Shown: one piece after another, positions 7,983-15,162 of the stretch
Layout: every line of letters begins with the position of its first letter
How positions within the stretch are numbered: position 1 is the stretch's first letter
Assembly (NCBI RefSeq): GCF_900232905.1
Contig: NZ_OCTQ01000001.1
Coordinates: 310,001 to 374,000, forward strand
Source of the DNA: Miniphocaeibacter massiliensis
GTDB lineage: Bacteria > Bacillota > Clostridia > Tissierellales > Peptoniphilaceae
Reading direction: 5' to 3'
Length of the DNA stretch: 64,000 bases
Notes under the pieces: model-generated
Databases searched by the model: none
What the model saw: the letters and a program-made list of their open reading frames with translations, nothing else
Told to the model about the DNA's origin: nothing
Program-made: the position numbers and the translations under genes

Positions 7983-8753
7983 TTAAATAAATTCTATTTC
8001 GATTTTTCCAAATTCATGGTAATCACAAATAAATTTATCTCCTTTAAAAGCTGGAACTGCACCTGTAATCGCTCCAGATAATATCACATCACCTTTATTA
8101 AATCTTACACCATATTTACCTAGAGTTTTAGCTAACCATACAACGGCATTAACTGGATCTCCTTGGACTTCTGTTGCATATCCATTATTTATAAATTCAT
8201 TATTTTTATACATAGATAATTGAACTTTTTTTAGATCAACTTTTTTAGGATCTATTTTTATATCTGATACTATATATTGTCCACAAGAAGCATTGTCTGA
8301 AATAGTATCAACAATTGTTACTTTCCAATTTTTTATTCTACTTGCTACTATCTCTATTGCAGGAGAAACATAATCTGTAGCTTCTATTATTCTCTCATAA
8401 GTAATATTGTCGCCAATATTTTCTTTTAAAACAAATACTAATTCTCCTTCAACTTTTGGTTGTAATATACTATCAGTATCAATAATATTATTTTTTACTT
8501 CCATATCATTATACAAAATTCCAAAATCTGGCTGATTTACACCAATGGCTTCTTGCATACCTTTTGAAGTTAAACCAATTTTTTTTCCGGTAACAACTTT
8601 TCCTTTTTTTAATTCTTTTTCATGATTTATTAATTGTATTTTATAGGCATCATCTATAGTCAAATCTTTATGTCTATTGCTAATTGGATCAATTTGATAT
8701 AAATTATTTGCGGCATCATACAATTTATCTGCTATTTTACTTAATTTATCCAT
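7983..8753 (-). CDS. 2-hydroxypenta-2,4-dienoate hydratase (DmpE/MhpD type)
   Basis: A 256-residue member of the hydratase/decarboxylase family. Metal-ligand positions are visible as Glu102 and Glu104 (QPKVEGELVFVL) and Glu134 (SPAIEIVASRIKNWKVTIVD). Other family motifs are GKKIGLTSKGMQEAIGVNQ and DTISDNASCGQYIV. It hydrates 2-hydroxypenta-2,4-dienoate to 4-hydroxy-2-oxovalerate. The related 4-oxalocrotonate decarboxylase (DmpH) has the same fold. I prefer hydratase because the neighbour is a semialdehyde hydrolase and no dehydrogenase or tautomerase of the oxalocrotonate branch is present. Confidence 0.85.
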   Translation of the reverse strand: MDKLSKIADKLYDAANNLYQIDPISNRHKDLTIDDAYKIQLINHEKELKKGKVVTGKKIGLTSKGMQEAIGVNQPDFGILYNDMEVKNNIIDTDSILQPKVEGELVFVLKENIGDNITYERIIEATDYVSPAIEIVASRIKNWKVTIVDTISDNASCGQYIVSDIKIDPKKVDLKKVQLSMYKNNEFINNGYATEVQGDPVNAVVWLAKTLGKYGVRFNKGDVILSGAITGAVPAFKGDKFICDYHEFGKIEIEFI

Positions 8754-8791
8754 ATTATTTCTCCTAATTTACATTAAATTAGAAAAATATA

Positions 8792-8814
8792 GAAGTTACC
8801 ATTACAGTAACTTC
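8792..8814 (-). terminator. Intercistronic hairpin within the catechol operon
   Basis: GAAGTTAC (8792-8799) pairs with GTAACTTC (8807-8814) and on the minus strand is followed by TATATTTTT. It lies in the 76-nt gap between the hydrolase and hydratase genes, the widest gap of the operon. It may be a partial terminator or an mRNA stability element that sets the ratio of upstream to downstream enzymes. Confidence 0.45.
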
Positions 8815-8829
8815 CACATTTTAATTATC

Positions 8830-9648
8830 TTATTTTCCTATAAAATATTTTACTAATTTTGCAAAGTCATCTGCTCTTTCAATTTGTGTCCAATGTCCAC
8901 AATGTCCAAATATGTGTAATTCTGCATTATCTATTAATTTTATTAATTTAAATGCATTATCTACAGGTATAACTTTATCTTCGCGACCATGAACAATCAT
9001 AGTATCATTTTTAACAGTTTTTATTTGTTCATCCGTAAAAGACATATCATCTACTGAGTTTTGTCTTGGTTCTGGGAACATTGAACTAAACGCCTCTTGA
9101 AAACCAGGTTCAGTACTCGCTCTATATCTTGTTTCTGCTAATTCTTCAGTAGCATATTCTTGGTTATAACAGAAAAGTTCTATAAGTTTTAACATATTTT
9201 TTTTAGAAGGCTGATATCCCCATACTTCATTTAAACCATAAGAAATATCAAACTCTACTCCCATTGGACCCATCATCACTAATTTTCTAACTCTTTCAGG
9301 ATAATTAATTACCATTGATAAAGCTAAAGATCCTCCGAAAGAATTACCAACAAAATCAGCTTTTTCTATCTTTAAAGCATCCATGAAATCAACTATTTGT
9401 TGAGTCCAAAGTTTCATTCCATATTTAACATCTGTTGGTTTATCTGAATATCCAAACCCTAACATATCTGGTGCATAACAATGTCCTACTTCAGATATTT
9501 TCGGTAAAACTAATCTCCAGTTAGCATAGGCTGAAACCCCTGGACCAGATCCATGTATGAAAATTATCGGAAATCCTTCTCCAACTTCTAAATAATTAGT
9601 TGTAAATTTACCTGTAACTATACTTTTTCCAATTTCTGGTCTACTCAA
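8830..9648 (-). CDS. 2-hydroxymuconic semialdehyde hydrolase (DmpD/XylF type alpha/beta hydrolase)
   Basis: A 272-residue alpha/beta hydrolase with oxyanion motif HGSGPG, nucleophile Ser103 (GNSFGG), Asp224 (VHGREDKVIP) and His252 (FGHCGHWTQIER). Segments such as NEVWGYQPSKKNM and FQEAFSSMFPEPRQ match DmpD/XylF closely, which separates it from generic hydrolases. It hydrolyses the ring-cleavage product 2-hydroxymuconic semialdehyde (or its alkyl ketone analogues) to 2-hydroxypentadienoate and formate (or a short acid). It is encoded 26 nt after the dioxygenase. Its presence without DmpC, DmpI or DmpH means only the hydrolytic branch is encoded here. Confidence 0.93.
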   Translation of the reverse strand: MSRPEIGKSIVTGKFTTNYLEVGEGFPIIFIHGSGPGVSAYANWRLVLPKISEVGHCYAPDMLGFGYSDKPTDVKYGMKLWTQQIVDFMDALKIEKADFVGNSFGGSLALSMVINYPERVRKLVMMGPMGVEFDISYGLNEVWGYQPSKKNMLKLIELFCYNQEYATEELAETRYRASTEPGFQEAFSSMFPEPRQNSVDDMSFTDEQIKTVKNDTMIVHGREDKVIPVDNAFKLIKLIDNAELHIFGHCGHWTQIERADDFAKLVKYFIGK

Positions 9649-9674
9649 TTTAACTCCTCCTCGATAACTTTCTT

Positions 9675-10598
9675 CTAGCTATAAACTGATAAAAATCTAT
9701 CATTTAATGCTTTATCATAGTAGAATATTCCTGCTCCTGCATGATCAGCATCCCAAATCCTAACTGGATGGTCTGGGAAAAATTCATAGCCACCTGCAAA
9801 AGTTTCGTTTCTATTTCCTGAAGGATCAAAGAAATAAATTGTTTGACCTCTAGTAATACCATGTCTCATTGGTCCTGCATCTATCTTGATTTCATATCTT
9901 GCCATTATATCAGCTGCATGCCCAACTGCATGCCAATCTTCTAAGTGGAATGAAATATGATGTAATACATTTGGTTCTGGAAAATCTAATACTGCTAAGT
10001 CATGTCCCCTAGTATTTGCTGATAACCAAGTGCATAAGTGATTTTCACCATCTTCTTTTAATAATATCTCTGTAATAGCCAAACCTAAAACCTCAGTTAG
10101 CCACTTAACAGTAGTTGCTTGATCTGGTCCATATAATAAAGCATGGTCAAAACAAGTTGGTGCCATACCCTTTGGCTCTTTTTTCCATATATAAGGATTT
10201 CTTATCATTGGATAATCTTCTGCCAGTTCAACTTCATTATATATCCCTATTTTATGTCCTGTTGGAACAGTAAAAGTGTGTATTTCACCATATCCAGGTT
10301 GATCACTCATAATTTCATAATCAAATCCATATTCAGATTTTGTCTTTTCTATTATTTTATTTACTGTTTTTTCATTGTCCGCTTTAAAAGCTATAAAATC
10401 TATTCCCGCTGTATCTGCTTTATGTAATACAAGAGAATGATGATCAAATTCATCATAAGTTTTTAACATTATTCTATCTTCATCAATATTTCCTACAATA
10501 TCTAATCCTATCCTATCCCTATAATGCACTAACGATTCATCAAAATCTAAAACTTTAATTTGAACTAAACCAACTCTTAAAATACCTGTAACTGCCAT
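9675..10598 (-). CDS. xylE: Catechol 2,3-dioxygenase (XylE/DmpB type)
   Basis: A 307-residue two-domain extradiol dioxygenase, alignable by eye with Pseudomonas XylE along its whole length. Iron ligands are His152 (CFDHALLYG), His214 (VLHHISFHLE) and Glu265 (GNRNETFAGG). Catalytic His199, His246 and Tyr255 are also in place, and the PROSITE extradiol pattern is satisfied by HGITRGQTIYFFDPSGNRNE. The enzyme opens the catechol ring between C2 and C3 with O2, giving 2-hydroxymuconic semialdehyde. Every catalytic residue is intact, so it should be active. Codon use is AT-rich like its neighbours, so any transfer is not very recent. An O2-requiring enzyme beside betaine reductase genes is unexpected. 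Confidence 0.96.
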   Translation of the reverse strand: MAVTGILRVGLVQIKVLDFDESLVHYRDRIGLDIVGNIDEDRIMLKTYDEFDHHSLVLHKADTAGIDFIAFKADNEKTVNKIIEKTKSEYGFDYEIMSDQPGYGEIHTFTVPTGHKIGIYNEVELAEDYPMIRNPYIWKKEPKGMAPTCFDHALLYGPDQATTVKWLTEVLGLAITEILLKEDGENHLCTWLSANTRGHDLAVLDFPEPNVLHHISFHLEDWHAVGHAADIMARYEIKIDAGPMRHGITRGQTIYFFDPSGNRNETFAGGYEFFPDHPVRIWDADHAGAGIFYYDKALNDRFLSVYS

Positions 10599-10622
10599 TT
10601 TTCTCCTCCTTTAGATAAAAAA

Positions 10623-10904
10623 TCACTTTCTGCCTACAAATTCTATATCCATATCTGATTTTGGGTATGTTCTACAAGCTAGAGAATAACCTTTTCCTAT
10701 ATCTTTCAAAGATATATACTTGATACTCATTTTGCCTAAATCATATTTACCTGATATGATTTTTATCTTGCACACACCACAACCTCCACCTCTACACCCT
10801 ACTATTGGATGTTTATTGTTAACTCTATGCATGGAATCAGATAAAGATTCTCCATTAATACATGAAAATTGAAAATTTTCGTTTACTATTTTTATAGTAT
10901 ACAT
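10623..10904 (-). CDS. xylT: XylT-like [2Fe-2S] ferredoxin
   Basis: A 93-residue plant-type ferredoxin. Cys37, Cys42 and Cys45 lie in GCRGGGCGVCK and Cys77 in YSLACRTY. The CRGGGCG motif and the following SGKYDLGKMS segment match XylT/DmpQ/NahT, small ferredoxins that re-reduce oxidised iron in catechol 2,3-dioxygenase and so restart inactivated enzyme. It is the first gene of the operon, 24 nt before xylE, the same pairing as in Pseudomonas. No dedicated reductase is encoded nearby, so electrons must come from a host NAD(P)H oxidoreductase. A role as a general ferredoxin is unlikely given this motif and position. Confidence 0.9.
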   Translation of the reverse strand: MYTIKIVNENFQFSCINGESLSDSMHRVNNKHPIVGCRGGGCGVCKIKIISGKYDLGKMSIKYISLKDIGKGYSLACRTYPKSDMDIEFVGRK

Positions 10905-10939
10905 TATATTCCGATCTCTTTCTTAGTCTTGTATTATAA

Positions 10940-10974
10940 TATAATATTTCGTTCTCTTTTTATTATAATGCGTT
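10940..10974 (-). promoter_or_regulatory. Two similar 14-bp elements 21 bp apart downstream of the promoter
   Basis: On the minus strand AACGCATTATAATA (10974-10961) and AACGAAATATTATA (10953-10940) agree at 11 of 14 positions. They begin 21 bp apart, two helical turns. They lie just downstream of the likely start site, where a repressor would block transcription. Candidate operator for the adjacent IclR protein; the AT-rich background makes chance similarity possible. Confidence 0.4.
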
Positions 10975-10985
10975 ATCTTATCTTC

Positions 10986-11014
10986 ATTATATTTTCAATA
11001 CCCTATATTGTCAA
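10986..11014 (-). promoter_or_regulatory. Consensus sigma-A promoter of the catechol operon
   Basis: On the minus strand a perfect TTGACA (11009-11014) and a perfect TATAAT (10986-10991) are separated by exactly 17 bp. It starts only a few bases after the iclR stop codon and points at xylT, leaving a leader of about 75 nt. Such a strong promoter for a catabolic operon suggests control by repression. Confidence 0.85.
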
Positions 11015-11020
11015 GATTTA

Positions 11021-11767
11021 TTATAAATAATATTTACTCATACTATCTTTTATTTCTAATAAATCTTCTATAATACTTTTTTTAAGCTTTTCATTAATTC
11101 TGAATTTAGGCACAGAGATACTAATAGAATATTCTTCTTTTTCAGTTTTAAATGCTATGGCAATACAAAATAAATCATATTGAGCTTCTTCGTCATCTAA
11201 ACTATAACCTTGCTTCCTTATTTTTTCAATTTCTTCTATTAATTTGAATTTATTAGTTATTGTATTTTTTGTAAAAGTTTCTAAACCAAAAAAATCTGCA
11301 TATTCCATAACCTGAATATTATCTCTCAATGAAAGTATAGCTTTTCCTACCCCTGTACAATGTAGTGGCATTTTGGCACCTATCTTAGTAAATACAGATA
11401 TTGACTGAGTTCCATCTAATTTATCTATGTATACAACAGAATTATCAGTTCCGACAACTAAATGTACGGTTTCTCCATATTTTTTGCTTAATTTTTCAAG
11501 ATAAGGTTTTATTACATCTAATATTGGCATACTATGTGCGGACCGACTAGATAACGAATAAAATTTGTAGGATAGCAAATACTTACTATCCCTCTTAGAT
11601 TTAACTATATACCCTAATGATTCCAATGTTTTAATTAATCCAAAAACTGTACTTTTATTTATATCTAAGTCTCTAGATATTTCTGATATACCAGCACTAT
11701 TTTTAGCAGAAATATACTCCAGAATTTTAAAAGCTCTATCCACAGATTGTATAAAAACACTTCCCAT
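11021..11767 (-). CDS. IclR-family transcriptional regulator of the catechol cluster
   Basis: A 248-residue protein. It has an N-terminal winged helix (about 8-65, with GISEISRDLDINKSTVFGLI) and a C-terminal IclR effector domain (about 80-245, with KIGAKMPLHCTGVGKAIL). IclR proteins commonly sense aromatic acids or catabolic intermediates and regulate adjacent operons. Its stop codon is next to the promoter of xylT, and it shares that strand, so it is the likely local regulator. It has no obvious promoter of its own in the 33 nt after trmR, so it may be transcribed by read-through from the housekeeping operon. The effector is unknown; catechol or a ring-cleavage product is the natural guess. 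Confidence 0.88.
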   Translation of the reverse strand: MGSVFIQSVDRAFKILEYISAKNSAGISEISRDLDINKSTVFGLIKTLESLGYIVKSKRDSKYLLSYKFYSLSSRSAHSMPILDVIKPYLEKLSKKYGETVHLVVGTDNSVVYIDKLDGTQSISVFTKIGAKMPLHCTGVGKAILSLRDNIQVMEYADFFGLETFTKNTITNKFKLIEEIEKIRKQGYSLDDEEAQYDLFCIAIAFKTEKEEYSISISVPKFRINEKLKKSIIEDLLEIKDSMSKYYL

Positions 11768-11788
11768 TTTCTCACTCCTTAAATATAT

Positions 11789-11819
11789 AACCTACAGAAA
11801 TTAATGTTTTCTGTAGGTT
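11789..11819 (-). terminator. 12-bp hairpin overlapping the trmR stop codon
   Basis: AACCTACAGAAA (11789-11800) and TTTCTGTAGGTT (11808-11819) form a perfect 12-bp stem with a 7-nt loop. On the minus strand it is followed by ATATATTTAAGG, without a proper T run. It may partly terminate the trmR operon before iclR or protect the mRNA end. It marks the upstream border of the catechol cluster. Confidence 0.5.
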
Positions 11820-12445
11820 ATAGACATTCCATCATCTATAGGTATAATTGATGTGCAAAGTTTTTCGTCATTCATTAATAATTCTATATATTGATCTAAT
11901 CTTTTTACAATTGTTATTTTTCTATGTCTATTTTTCTTATATTCTTCAGTTGCTACCATACCTTTAAATAAGATATTATCTGAGATTAATATACCATCAA
12001 TATCTAACTTATCTATGGACTTCTCAAAATAATTAATATATTGACCTTTTGCTGCATCCATAAATATTAAATCATATTTTTCCTCTAATAAATCTAAAAC
12101 ATCATTTGCATCACCCAAAATACAATGTATATCTTTATTAAATCCAATTTTTTCTACATTTTCTTTTGCTTTCAAAAAATTTTCTTCATTTATTTCTATA
12201 GTAGTAATTTTAGAATTTTCATTAGCAAGTTTCATAACTATTGCAGAATATCCTATAGCTGTTCCAATTTCCAATATTTTTTTAGGTTTTTTAATTCTAA
12301 CTATTACATCTAAAAAATTTCTAACTTCAGGTTCAATAATAGGTATTTTATTATTAAAAGCATATTTTTCCATTTCCAATAAATCATTATTATTTGTTTT
12401 AGAAATAGTTCTTATATACTTTTCAACATTTTCTTCTACTATCAT
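11801..12445 (-). CDS. trmR: tRNA 5-hydroxyuridine methyltransferase (TrmR/YrrM-like)
   Basis: A 214-residue class I SAM-dependent O-methyltransferase with motif I ILEIGTAIGYSAIVMKLA and FMDAAKGQYINYFE. The N-terminal EMEKYAFNNKIPIIEPEV and C-terminal SIIPIDDGMSITYRK match YrrM, which methylates 5-hydroxyuridine 34 of tRNA to mo5U in B. subtilis. Its partner hydroxylase trhP lies across the catechol cluster. The fold is shared with catechol and caffeoyl-CoA O-methyltransferases. The gene belongs to the alaS-side block (it overlaps ylbF by one base), so I assign it to tRNA modification and not to catechol metabolism. Confidence 0.85.
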   Translation of the reverse strand: MIVEENVEKYIRTISKTNNNDLLEMEKYAFNNKIPIIEPEVRNFLDVIVRIKKPKKILEIGTAIGYSAIVMKLANENSKITTIEINEENFLKAKENVEKIGFNKDIHCILGDANDVLDLLEEKYDLIFMDAAKGQYINYFEKSIDKLDIDGILISDNILFKGMVATEEYKKNRHRKITIVKRLDQYIELLMNDEKLCTSIIPIDDGMSITYRKH

Positions 12446-12774
12446 TAATCTAATTTAATAGCATTCTCTATAGCATCATATACAGATTTTAGTTCTACAG
12501 AAAAAGTTGCTTCTGCTGCCATGAATTTTGCTACTTCTGGATTCATCATAATAATATTTTGTAAATTTTCAAGTTTCTTTATTTCATCTTCGGATTCTTT
12601 ACCTTTACTTACATAATTTATCTGATATTCCATTACCTTTTTTCTAAAATCATCTATTATATCTTTGTTTTTTTCATTTTTATATACTGAATTATATAAT
12701 TCTCTATATTCTACATACTCATTTGAATTAGCTAATAATTGCCCTAATTCTTCTGCTTTAGATACTAAATCCAT
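12445..12774 (-). CDS. ylbF: YlbF family regulator
   Basis: A 109-residue, largely helical protein of the YlbF/YmcA family (EELGQLLANSNEYVEYRE near the start, MMNPEVAKFMAAEATFSVEL near the end). In B. subtilis YlbF, YmcA and YaaT form a complex that stimulates RNase Y processing and affects competence, sporulation and biofilm genes. Here it sits 12 nt after an RNase J gene, consistent with an RNA-decay role. The single-base overlap with trmR suggests translational coupling. Confidence 0.8.
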   Translation of the reverse strand: MDLVSKAEELGQLLANSNEYVEYRELYNSVYKNEKNKDIIDDFRKKVMEYQINYVSKGKESEDEIKKLENLQNIIMMNPEVAKFMAAEATFSVELKSVYDAIENAIKLD

Positions 12775-12786
12775 ATTTCCTCCTTA

Positions 12787-14451
12787 TTAAACTTCAATAA
12801 TTATTGGTAGTATCATAGGATTTCTTTTTATCTCTTCGTATACAAATTTTCTTAGACTATCTCTTATATTATTCTTAATTGTAGACCAACCTTTTATTCT
12901 AGATTTACTGCATAAATCTAATGTTTTTTCTACAACATGCTTTGCTTCTTCCATTAAATCAGCATTTTCTTTTACATAAACAAAGCCTCTAGATATTATG
13001 TCCGGACCTGATATTAATTCTCCATTATCTTTGTTTATAGTAACCACCACAACTATAAGTCCATCCTCTGATAAATGTTTCCTATCTCTTAATACGATAT
13101 TACCTACATCACCTATACCTAATCCATCCACTAATATATTTCCTGCATAATCTGTTTTTACCAATTTTCCAGTTCTTTTAGTGAATTCATAAGTATTTCC
13201 ATTTCTTCCTATAAAAATATTTTCTTTTGGTGTCCCTAAACTTTCAGCAAGTTCAGCATGTTTTATTAAATGTCTATATTCACCATGTATAGGTATAAAA
13301 TATTTAGGTTTAACAAGAGTATGAATTAATTTTAATTCCTCTTGACAAGCATGTCCTGAAACGTGTACATCTGCCAATGAATGATAAATTAAATTAACAC
13401 CTAGCTCTGTTAGCTTATTAATGATTGAAAATACTGTTTTTTCATTTCCTGGAATAGGAGATGCTGATAAAATTACAGTATCTTCTGGAACTAAATGCAC
13501 TTGCCTATGCTCTCCAAAAGCCATTCTTGTTAATGCACTCATAGGTTCACCTTGGCTTCCGGTTGTAAGTAGAACAATTTTATTTCCATCATATTTATTA
13601 ATATCTTTTAAATCTATAAAGGTGTCACTTTTAACATCCAAATAATTTAATTCTCTAGCAACAGTTATTATATTAACCATAGATCGACCTGAAAGAGCAA
13701 CTTTTCTTCCAAAATGTTCAGCTGCATGAATTACTTGTTGTATTCTATGGACATTTGAAGCAAATGTTGCCACTATTATTCTAGATTCAGCTTTTGAAAA
13801 TAAATCTATAAACGTTTCTCCTACAGATTTTTCACTTAAAGTGTAACCTGGTCTTTCTACATTAGTACTTTCCGCAAGCAAAGCAAGTACACCTTTTTTT
13901 CCTAATTCAGCAAACCTTGTTAAGTCCATAACATCACCATCTATTGGAGTATAATCAATCTTGAAATCTCCTGTAAATATTAAGACACCTAGTGGTGTAG
14001 TTATAGAAAAGCTAACAGAATCTGGGATACTATGACTGGCTTGAATAAATTCAACATCAAAAACACCTAATTTTATAGATTTACCTTTTTCTACAACATG
14101 TAAGTTTTTTTTGCTTAGCTTGTGTTCATTTAATTTATTTTTAATTAAACCTATTGTTAATTTTGTACCATATATTGGTATGTTCATCTTTTTTAAAATA
14201 TAAGGAATAGCTCCTATATGATCCTCATGTCCATGTGTCACAACTAAACCTTTTATTTTCTGCACATTTTTTTCCAAATAAGTAATATCTGGAATTACTA
14301 TATCTATTCCAGGCATGTCTTCATCAGGGAAAGTTAACCCACAATCTACTATTATAATTTCGTCATTATATTCGACAACAGTCATATTTTTCCCAATTTC
14401 AGATACTCCACCCAATGGAATTATTTTTAATTTATTTTGTTTTTTTGCCAT
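12787..14451 (-). CDS. rnj: Ribonuclease J
   Basis: A 554-residue metallo-beta-lactamase/beta-CASP nuclease. Visible motifs are the N-terminal LKIIPLGGVSEIGKNM, the zinc motif HGHEDH (73-78), FTGDFKID, and the beta-CASP residues around TTGSQGEPMSAL and HVSGHA. RNase J is an endo- and 5'-3' exonuclease in mRNA turnover and rRNA maturation of Firmicutes. Length matches RNase J1/J2. The start shares its region with the fur stop codon, so the pair is coupled. Which paralogue (J1 or J2) cannot be told from this window. Confidence 0.95.
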   Translation of the reverse strand: MAKKQNKLKIIPLGGVSEIGKNMTVVEYNDEIIIVDCGLTFPDEDMPGIDIVIPDITYLEKNVQKIKGLVVTHGHEDHIGAIPYILKKMNIPIYGTKLTIGLIKNKLNEHKLSKKNLHVVEKGKSIKLGVFDVEFIQASHSIPDSVSFSITTPLGVLIFTGDFKIDYTPIDGDVMDLTRFAELGKKGVLALLAESTNVERPGYTLSEKSVGETFIDLFSKAESRIIVATFASNVHRIQQVIHAAEHFGRKVALSGRSMVNIITVARELNYLDVKSDTFIDLKDINKYDGNKIVLLTTGSQGEPMSALTRMAFGEHRQVHLVPEDTVILSASPIPGNEKTVFSIINKLTELGVNLIYHSLADVHVSGHACQEELKLIHTLVKPKYFIPIHGEYRHLIKHAELAESLGTPKENIFIGRNGNTYEFTKRTGKLVKTDYAGNILVDGLGIGDVGNIVLRDRKHLSEDGLIVVVVTINKDNGELISGPDIISRGFVYVKENADLMEEAKHVVEKTLDLCSKSRIKGWSTIKNNIRDSLRKFVYEEIKRNPMILPIIIEV

Positions 14452-14897
14452 TAAACACTCCTATTATTTTTTTGACAATCGGAGCATAACCCATAGAATT
14501 TTAGTTCATGATCATCTATTTTAAAATCATATGTTTTCTCTATATTTTCTTCAATATTTTCTAAAAGATCATCTTTAACTTCAATAACTTTATTGCAAGA
14601 TGTACATACTAAATGATGATGATGATGTTTTTCGCCATCGTTTACTATCTCATAACGATATCTATTATCATCGAAATCTAATTTGTACACTAATCTCAAT
14701 TCTTCAAAAAGTAATAATGTCCTATATACTGTAGCTATTCCGATGTCTTTGTCCTTTTTGCTTACAATTTCATGTAATTCTTCAGGACTTAAATGTGATT
14801 CCTCATTTTCAATTAAAGTATTAAAAATTATTTCTCTTTGCTTGGTTACTTTATAACCATTCTTAATTAATAATTCTTTTAATTTACCTAAATCCAT
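14451..14897 (-). CDS. fur: Fur-family metalloregulator
   Basis: A 148-residue protein with an N-terminal winged helix (about 1-80, GYKVTKQREIIFNTLIE, LSPEELHEIV, GIATVYRTLLLFEE) and a C-terminal metal-binding dimerisation part. The latter has a histidine cluster (HHHHHLVCTSC) and two CxxC pairs (CTSC and CSDC) for structural zinc. Fur, PerR and Zur cannot be told apart safely; the arrangement is most like Fur/PerR. The same neighbours (DUF1292, ruvX, ireB, alaS) accompany fur genes in many clostridia. Confidence 0.88.
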   Translation of the reverse strand: MDLGKLKELLIKNGYKVTKQREIIFNTLIENEESHLSPEELHEIVSKKDKDIGIATVYRTLLLFEELRLVYKLDFDDNRYRYEIVNDGEKHHHHHLVCTSCNKVIEVKDDLLENIEENIEKTYDFKIDDHELKFYGLCSDCQKNNRSV

Positions 14898-14910
14898 GAC
14901 CCCTCCTTGT

Positions 14911-15159
14911 CTATTGCATATTTTCTTTTTTCAACTGTTCATATACTTCAACAGCATCATTTAATTCTTTTTCATCTTCTATTCCTTCAAAAATTATCTC
15001 ACCATTTGAGCCATTTTTTATTTTTAATATATAAGTCATTTGATTATGCTCACTTATGGGTAACATAACTGCATAATTATCGTCATCCATACCAAAAGTA
15101 TCAAGTAATTCAAACTTTTGAAGATTTCCCGAATCATCATAAAGCTCTATTATATCCAT
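14911..15159 (-). CDS. DUF1292 family protein (YrzB-like)
   Basis: An 82-residue acidic protein with the DUF1292 pattern (IIELYDDSGNLQKFELLDTF, then YAVMLPISE and GIEDEKELNDAVEVYEQL). The function is unknown. It is almost always found between ruvX and fur or mltG in the alaS neighbourhood of Firmicutes, as here, with gaps of 13 and 3 nt to its neighbours. Confidence 0.85.
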   Translation of the reverse strand: MDIIELYDDSGNLQKFELLDTFGMDDDNYAVMLPISEHNQMTYILKIKNGSNGEIIFEGIEDEKELNDAVEVYEQLKKENMQ

Positions 15160-15162
15160 TGC

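Noticed and set aside
6075-11767. An integron, transposon or phage carrying the catechol cluster
   Set aside because: No transposase, integrase, tRNA target or flanking direct repeat was seen at either border. Transfer is inferred from synteny only.
11801-12445. The O-methyltransferase as a catechol O-methyltransferase belonging to the catechol cluster
   Set aside because: N- and C-terminal motifs match YrrM/TrmR, the gene overlaps ylbF by one base, and it belongs to the conserved alaS-side block; a hairpin separates it from iclR.
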